Assembly: GCA_940671915.1 (NCBI GenBank)
Contig: CALNVZ010003429.1
Location: forward strand, 29,193,732 to 29,257,731
Direction: 5' to 3'
Origin: Paracentrotus lividus
Lineage: Eukaryota; Echinodermata; Echinoidea; Camarodonta; Echinidae
Length of the DNA stretch: 64,000 nucleotides
The position numbers were made by a program, and so were the translations under genes. Below the pieces are notes generated by a model that was not told where the DNA came from, did no database searches, and saw only the letters and a list, made by a program, of their open reading frames with translations. Of this stretch, positions 57,011 through 64,000 are shown in pieces (position 1 is the stretch's first letter; every line of letters begins with the position of its first letter).

Positions 57011-60000
57011 ACTAGAACTGCAATCGTTGACATGAACGATGTGCGTGCATTGACGCCTTGACTAAAGGATTTCAATGATTATTAAAATGTAACCATATAT
57101 TTTTAAATATATTGGGAAACGGAAGTAAGCTTTACATAATATACAAGATCTGTGTGTAAAACGAATACGCTTTATGCACTACAGTGCAATTTTAAAAACT
57201 TCGCTTTCCATATTATCCGGCGTGCACATAGCTCTGTCAAATTTGCAATTATTAGGCTAGCGGGTATAATGGCTCCTACAAAAATGTGATTTACTCGAAA
57301 TTTTCTGTGACAACCTATACTATATTTGGTATCAATGGAAAGGCAATTTCACTGTCATTGTGATGTCAATTTCAGAAGCAAATATGGAACGACAATGACG
57401 TAATGCCTTATTACGTAATGCCTTGTTACGTAATGCATTGTAAATTCGCTATTTTTTGTCCATAACTTTTTAATGACGTCATCAAATTTTACAAAAATTT
57501 GCAGATAGTTGTAAAATGTATTGATACATATGGCTGCCAAGTTTCAAGCCCCTAGATTGAATATTCGCAATTTTAGGGGAAGTTAAACTTGATTTCCTGG
57601 TATCGATAATTTTTTACATTCCACAACATTTTTGAGCAATTTCGTCAATGAATCGATGTATTTTTCTTTACATTGCTGGAAAGAAGATAGTTTGAAGTAC
57701 CTAAATCCGAAAAAGGGTACGGTTTTAACAAGGCACAACGCAAATGCAGCGTCTTGAATTTTAGCCAAATTTTGGAATTTTAGAGGGCGCTATTTTCATT
57801 TTGCGTATTTTTTGGAGCGTGAAACATGTGGAATGTGTGCACATTTATTAGAATAACATGCCCTGAAAATTTGAAGCAAAATGGAATTGATTATAGCCAT
57901 TTTTGTGTGTTTTTAGTCACAATTTTTTATTTCATAATGGAATTGATTTTTGAAATTGATTAAAAATATGAAAATGGTTATGAAATAAAACGTTGTAGGA
58001 TTCATATGAAAGGACAATCCATGGACTATTTAATGCATTTTGTTAGAAGTCTGTAGCATCTATAATGACATAGATATGGAGACTGGAAGAATGGCTTTCA
58101 TATGGCCCAAAATTGACAAAATGGCCTATTGACGGTCACAGATGAGTGATTTTGAAAATTGAAATGTCAGGGGATCAATAGTGGATTATGGATGTCATGT
58201 CTATGAAGTTCGAACGAATTTAGATGAGTAATTTGACCTTGACAGGGAGAACAAGGATCATGTGTTAAGTGAATGGCTTTTCGTGGAAGAAGAAGAAGAA
58301 GAAGACTAGAACTGCAATCGTTGACATGAACGATGTGCGTGCATTGACGCTTTGACTAAAATATATCAAGGATTATAAAAATGTAAACGTATATTTTGAA
58401 ACATATTGGTAAACGGAAATAGCCTTCACATGTAGAACAAATGTGTGTTAAACGATTGCGATTTGTGTACGTTGTTCAGTTTTTATCTTTATCCTTTTCC
58501 TCTATGGCGTTCCATAGTAATCTGAGCACTTGTGGCTTTCTCGATTCGGCGATTATGAAGCAAGCTGGTATAATGGTTTCTACAAAAACTGGATTTACTC
58601 AAAATGTTCTGTTGCAACCTATATCATATTTGGTATCAATGGAAAGGCAATTTCAATGCGGTCATTGTGATGTCAATTTTATAAGCAAATATGGAACGAC
58701 AATGACGTAATGCCTTGTTACGTAATCGATTGAAAATTCGCTATTTTTTGTCCATAACTTTTTGATGACATCATCAAATTTTACAAACATTGGCAGATAG
58801 TTGTAAAATGTATTGATACATATGCCTGCGAAGTTTCAAGCCCCTAGATTGAATATCCGCAATTTTAGGGGAAGTTAAACTTGATTTCCTGGTATCGATA
58901 GTTTTTTACATTCTGCAACATTTTTGAGCAATTTGGTCAATGAATCGATATATTTTTCTTTACATTGTTGGAAAGGACATAGTCTAAACTACCCAAATCC
59001 AAAAAAGGGTCCGGTTTTAACAAGGCACAACGCAGATGCAGCCTCTTGGATTTTAGCCAAATTTTGAAACTTTAGAGGGCGCTTTTTAAATTTTACTTAT
59101 TAATTGGAGCGTGAAACATGTGGAGTGTGTGCACACTTTTCGGAAAAACATGCCCTGAAAATTTGAAGCTAAATGGAATTGATTTAAGAAAGTTATAGCC
59201 ATTTTTGTGGGGTTTTTAGTCACAATTTTTTATTCCATAACGGAGTAGAATTTTGAAATTAATTTAAAATATGAAGATTGTTTTGAAATAAAAAGTTGTT
59301 GGATGTATTTGAAAGGTCGATTCATGGACCATTTAATGGATTTTGTTAGAAGTTTGTAGCATATAGGATGGTGGAGATATGGAGGCTGGAAAATTGGCCT
59401 TCATGTGACCAAAAATTGACAAAATGGCCGATGGATAGTCATGGATGAGTGATTTTGGATATTGAAATGTCAGGGGATCAATAATGGATCATGCATGACA
59501 TGTCTATGAAGTTTGAACCAATTTGGATAAGTAATTTGACCTTGACAGGGATAACAAGGATCATGTGTTAAATGAATGGCTTTTTGTGGAAGAAAAAGAA
59601 AAAGAAGATGGCGGAATAAGAATATGGAACGATAACATAGCATTGTCGCTGGAGCGTCAATGCAACTAGAACTGCAATCGTTGACATGAACGATGTGCGT
59701 GCATTGACGCCTTGACTAAAATATATCAAGGATTATACAAATGTAAACGTATATTTTGAAATATATTGGGAAACAGAAATAGCCTTCACAGTCATGTACA
59801 AGAAATTCGGTTTGTGTACGTTGTTGAGTTTTTATTTTTATTTTTTCCCCTATGGCGTTCCATATAATCTGAGCACACATGGCTTTCTCGATTTCGCGAT
59901 TATAAAGCTTGTGGATATAATGGCTTAAAAAAAAATTGGATTTACTAAAATATTTCAATGACAACCTATATTTCATATGATATCAATAGAAAGGCAATGT

Positions 60001-61273
60001 CATTGCGGTCACTGTGATGTCAAATTCAGAAGGAAATATTCAACGGCAATGACGTAATGCCTTGTTATGTAATGCATTGTAAATTCGCTATTTTTTGTTC
60101 ATAACTTTTTGATGACGTCATCAAATTTTACAAAAATTGGCAGATAGTTGTGAAATGTATTTATACATATGCTTCCCAAGTTTCAAGTCCCTAGTTTGAA
60201 TATTCGCATTTTTAGGGGAAGTTAAACATGATTTCCTGGTATCGATAATTTTTTACATTCTACAACATTTTTGAGCAATTTGGTCAATGAATCGATATAT
60301 TTTTTTTTACATTGCTGGAAAGGACATAGTCTGAACTACCTAAATCCAAAAAAAGGTACGGTTTTAACAAGGCACAACGCAGATGCAGCCTCTTGGATTT
60401 TAGCCAAATTTTGAAACTTTAGAGGGCGCTATTTTCATTTTGCGTATTTTCTGGAGCGTGAAACATGTGGAGTGTGTGCAAATTCATTAGAATAACATGC
60501 CCTGTAAATTTGAAGCAAAATGGAGTTGATTTTAGGAAGTTATAGCCATTCTTGTAAGTTTTTAGTCACAATTTTTTATTTCATAACGGAATTGATTTTT
60601 GAAATTGATTAAAAATATGAAAATGGTTTTGAAATAAAAAGTTGTTGGATTCATATTAAAGGACAATTCATGGACTATTTAATGCATTTTGTTAAAAGTC
60701 TGTAGCATCTATAATGACATAGATATGGAGACTGGAAGAATGGCTTTCATATGGCCCAAAATTGACAAAATGGCCGATGGACGGTCACGGATGAGTGATT
60801 TTGGAAATTGAAATGTCAGGGGATCAATAGTGGATTATGGATGTCATGTCTATGAAGTTTGAACGAATTTGGATGAGTAATTTGACCTTGACAGGGAGAA
60901 CAAGGATCATGTGTTAAGTGAATGGCTTTTTGTGGAAGAAGAAGAAGAAAACGGAAAAGGAATATGGAACGATAACATAGCATTGTCGCTATAGCGTCAA
61001 TGCAACTAGAACTGCAATCATTGACATAAACGATGTGCGTGCATTGACGCCTAGACTAAAAGATTTCAAGGACTATTAAAATTTAAATGTATATTTTGAA
61101 ATATATTGGGAAACGGAAGTAGGTTTTACATAACTATACAAGATCTGTGTGTTAAACGAATACGGTTTGTGTACTACAGTGCAATTTTGAAAACTTTATT
61201 TTCCATACTATCCGGCGTACACATTGTTCTGTCAAATTTGTAATTATTAGGCAAGCGGGTATAATGGCTCCTA

Positions 61274-61308
<35 letters not shown>

Positions 61309-62759
61309 TTTTTCCTCCCCGGCGTTCTATAGTAATCTGAACACTCGTGGCTTTCTCGATTTCGCGATTATGAAGCAAGCTGATTAAAATGGTTTCTACA
61401 AGAACTGGATTTACTCGAAATTTTCTGTGACAACCTATATTATATTTGGTATCACTGAAAAGGCAAATTTAATGCGGTCATTGTGATGTCAATTTCAGAA
61501 GCAAATATTGAACGACAATGACGTAATGCTTTGTTACGTAATCCATTGAAAATTCGCTTTTTTTTGTCCATAACTTTTTGATGACGTCATCAAATTTTAC
61601 AAAAATTGGCAGATAGTTGTGAAATGTATTGATACATATGCCTGCCAAGTTTCAAGTCCCTAGATTGAATATTCGCTCTTTTAGGGGAAGTTAAACTTGT
61701 TTTCCTGGTATCGATAATTTTTTATGTTGTACAACAGTTTTGAGCAGCATGGTCAATGAATCGATATATTTTTCTTTACATTGCTGGAAAGTACATAATC
61801 TGAACTACCTAAATGCAAAAAAGGGTACGGTTTTAACAAGGCACAACGCAGATGCAGCCTCTTGGATTTTAGCCAAATTTTGAAACTTTAGAGGGCGCTA
61901 CTTGCATTTTGCGTATTTTTTGGAGCGTGAAACATGTGAAGTGTGTGCACATTCATTAGAATAACATGAACTGAAAATTTGAAGCAAAATGAAATTGATT
62001 TAAGAAAGTTATAGCCATTTTTGCGTGTTTTTAGTCACAATTTTTCAATTCATAACGGAGTTGATTTTTGAAATTAATTTAAAATATGAAGATGGTTTTG
62101 AAATAAAAGGTTGTTGGATGCATTTGAAAGGTGAATTCATGGACTACATAATGAATTTTGTTAGAAGTTTGTAGCATCTAGGATGATGGAGATATTGAAG
62201 TTGGAAGAATGGCTTTCATATGGCCGAAAATTGACAAAATGGCCGATGGACGGTCACGGATGAGTGATTTTGGGAATTGAAATGTCAGATGATCAAGAGT
62301 AAATCATGGATGACATGTCTACGAAGTTTGAACGAATTAGGACGAGTAGTTTGACCTTGACAGGTATAACAAAGATCATGTGTTAAATGAATGGCTTTTT
62401 CGGCGGAAAAAGAAGAAAAAGAAGAAGATGGCGGAATAGGAATATTGAACGATAACATGGCATTGTCGCTGGAGCGTCAATGCAACTAGAACTGCAATCG
62501 TTGACATGAACGATGTGCGTGCATTGACGCCTAGACTAAAAGATGTCACGGACTTTTAAAATTTAAATGTATATTTTGAAATATATTTGGAAACGGAAGT
62601 AGGCTTTACATAACTATACAAGATCTGTGTGTTAAACGAATACGGTTTGTGTAATACAGTGCAATTTTGAAAACTTCACTTTCCATACTATCCGGCGTAC
62701 ACATTGTTATGTCAAATTTGCAATTATTAGGCAAGCGGGTATAATGTCTCCTACAACAA

Positions 62760-62803
<44 letters not shown>

Positions 62804-62937
62804 TTTTTCCTCCCCGGCATTCCACAGTAATCTGAGCACTCGTGGCTTTCTCGATTTCGCGATTATGAAGCAAGCTGATTAAAATGGTTTCTACAATAAC
62901 TGGATTTACTCGAAATTTTCTGTGACAACCTATATTA
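57011..62937. repeat. Five tandem copies of a 1.3-1.5 kb unit
   Basis: Units start at ACTAGAACTGCAATCGTTGA: 57011, 58305, 59665, 61005 and 62485 (spacing 1294, 1360, 1340, 1480); the fifth is cut off at about 62937. Conserved blocks in every full unit are CTATTTTTTGTCCATAACTT, TGACGTCATCAAATTTTAC, AACAAGGCACAACGCA, TTAGAGGGCGCT and GGAGCGTGAAACATGTG, ending in a (GAA)n-like tract. No shared ORF survives, so it looks like non-coding tandem or mobile DNA. Copies 4 and 5 are longer because they join two variant 5' segments through a poly-A run. Confidence 0.85.
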
Positions 62938-64000
62938 AAAATATCACCTTTAAAAATAGCAAAGGTGACACCAATATATAAAAAAGGAGCCAAAGAAAGC
63001 CCACCGACATTCAAGCCATCCTCATACTCCAAATTCTGCACATATGAAAAATGTAATGTCGTTGATAGATTCGGAGTAAACAATTTATTGCATCAACATC
63101 ATATTCCGTCAACCAAACTATAGTACAAAAATTCACTTATACAACCTAACCAATGCTTTGTAAATCAATAGACGAGGGGAAGTTACGTTGGTATATCTCA
63201 TAGTTTCAAAAAAGCTTTACATATAATCATAAGTTCTCCTTGAATAAAATGTCACATATGGATAAGAGGCTTGTAGGTCCGGACTGTTCAAAGATTTCTT
63301 TAAATAAGTTTCGATGTACAGTACAAGGAGAACAGATCTCATTAAGAATATATCATGTGGTGTTGCCAGCGCTCAGTTGCTGACCGACGACTTTTGTTAT
63401 ATATTTAATGACTTACCACAATCCCACTCAAGTGTTTTAACTTCAGATTGTTTGCAGACGAACCAAATCTTATCCATACATATTGATGCAGAACAAAGGA
63501 ATTCATATATGCGTAGAGTAACCAAGACCTAAATAAATCCAACATGGTGTGATGCAAACAAGGTCACTATAAATCTAAAGAAAACAAAATATGTGATAAA
63601 GCCAGAGAAATTTGAAGTAGAAGGAGCCCTTGAAATGGCACTCAAATGCTGTGGTTAATAGTCGCATTTTCGTAGATTACAAATAGACATCATAATGGAA
63701 ACGCATATCAAAAAGATAAGCATGTATTCGTAAAAAGTTTATCTTATCAGACTTCGACACTTTTCCACAACATTTTGACTTTACTGTACAAGCTTTATAC
63801 ACCACAGTATTCATAGTAGGTATCATTAGTAGGGAATGACTTATAAAACTAATTTGAACTGCCTATTTTATACTCAAAAAATGGCAATGCGAGCAATAAC
63901 TTTTAGCCCGTGGATGACAAATTCCAAACCTTTGTTCACAAAACTAAAGATCCTAAATGTCTATAACTTGCATGATCTAGCTGTCTTAACATTTGTATAT
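62938..64000 (+). pseudogene. Decayed CR1/L2-like reverse transcriptase, runs off the end
   Basis: Plus-strand frames piece together an RT. Blocks seen: KIAKVTPIYKKGAKESPP (62951 onward; the '..A.V.PIYKKG.K..P..' entry block), a SIDEGKLRW-like block near 63165, ISCGVASAQLLTDD...IFNDLP (63345-63416, a damaged 'GVPQGS.LGPLLF.IYINDLP' block), then VTINLKKTKYVI near 63565 and a C-terminal LFTKLKILNVYNLHDLAVLT near 63935. Many stops and frameshifts are present and the FADD box is unrecognisable. It is a different, more decayed copy than the one at 2.2-6.1 kb and abuts the broken fifth tandem unit. Confidence 0.7.

Overview
This is a piece of an AT-rich animal (eukaryotic) genome, not a bacterial or viral one. 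The evidence is intron-split exons with GT...AG borders, non-LTR and Penelope-like retroelement fossils, tRNA-derived elements, long (AT)n, (CA)n and (GA)n arrays, and a very high density of palindromic DNA transposon remnants. A tRNA-derived SINE with an (AAT)n tail, the echinoderm/hemichordate-like style of the retroelement and the many fold-back elements fit a marine invertebrate deuterostome, perhaps an echinoderm. That placement is inference.

The one host gene I can support lies on the minus strand and is invisible as a long ORF. Seven separate exons, each exactly 72 nt, each flanked by AG and GTAAGT and each in the same phase (codon split after base 2, restoring a Leu), encode one 24-residue leucine-rich repeat (LRR) apiece. 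In transcript order they are 53396-53325, 50025-49954, 49299-49228, 48125-48054, 37465-37394, 10434-10363 and 9342-9271. The gene therefore spans at least 44 kb and runs off what I can see at both ends. One-repeat-per-exon LRR genes with phase 2 introns are typical of leucine-rich-repeat GPCRs (LGR/RXFP type), but no transmembrane exon is visible, so the family is left open. Almost everything else from about 9 to 53 kb is intron filled with mobile elements.

Layout: 0-1.4 kb, duplicated palindrome-bearing repeat. 2.2-6.1 kb, dead CR1/L2-like retrotransposon (endonuclease, truncated RT, (AAAT)n tail) split by a Harbinger-like element. 7.8-9.0 kb, fold-back element. 12.1-14.9 kb, two more Harbinger-like copies. 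16.1-17.3 kb, mariner-type palindrome. 19.4-20.1 kb, duplicated segment. 20.4-22.9 kb, purine-rich higher-order satellite. 22.9-25.7 kb, satellite and Harbinger fragments around a 25-N assembly gap with an apparent false duplication. 26.2-37.4 kb, a train of TA-flanked terminal-inverted-repeat elements, tRNA-like repeats and a Penelope-like element with hammerhead-ribozyme-like termini. 38-47.9 kb, TTAA-flanked MITEs and large fold-backs. 50.1-52.5 kb, a fold-back with arrays of a GACTAGC palindrome. 53.7-54.8 kb, a ~165-bp tandem repeat. 57-62.9 kb, five tandem copies of a 1.3-1.5 kb unit. 62.9-64 kb, another decayed retrotransposon.

The most interesting items are the scattered LRR exon series, the hammerhead-like motif in the Penelope element, the tRNA-like repeats with a UCA anticodon, and the palindrome-array fold-back. 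All translations were read by eye, and no homology search was run.
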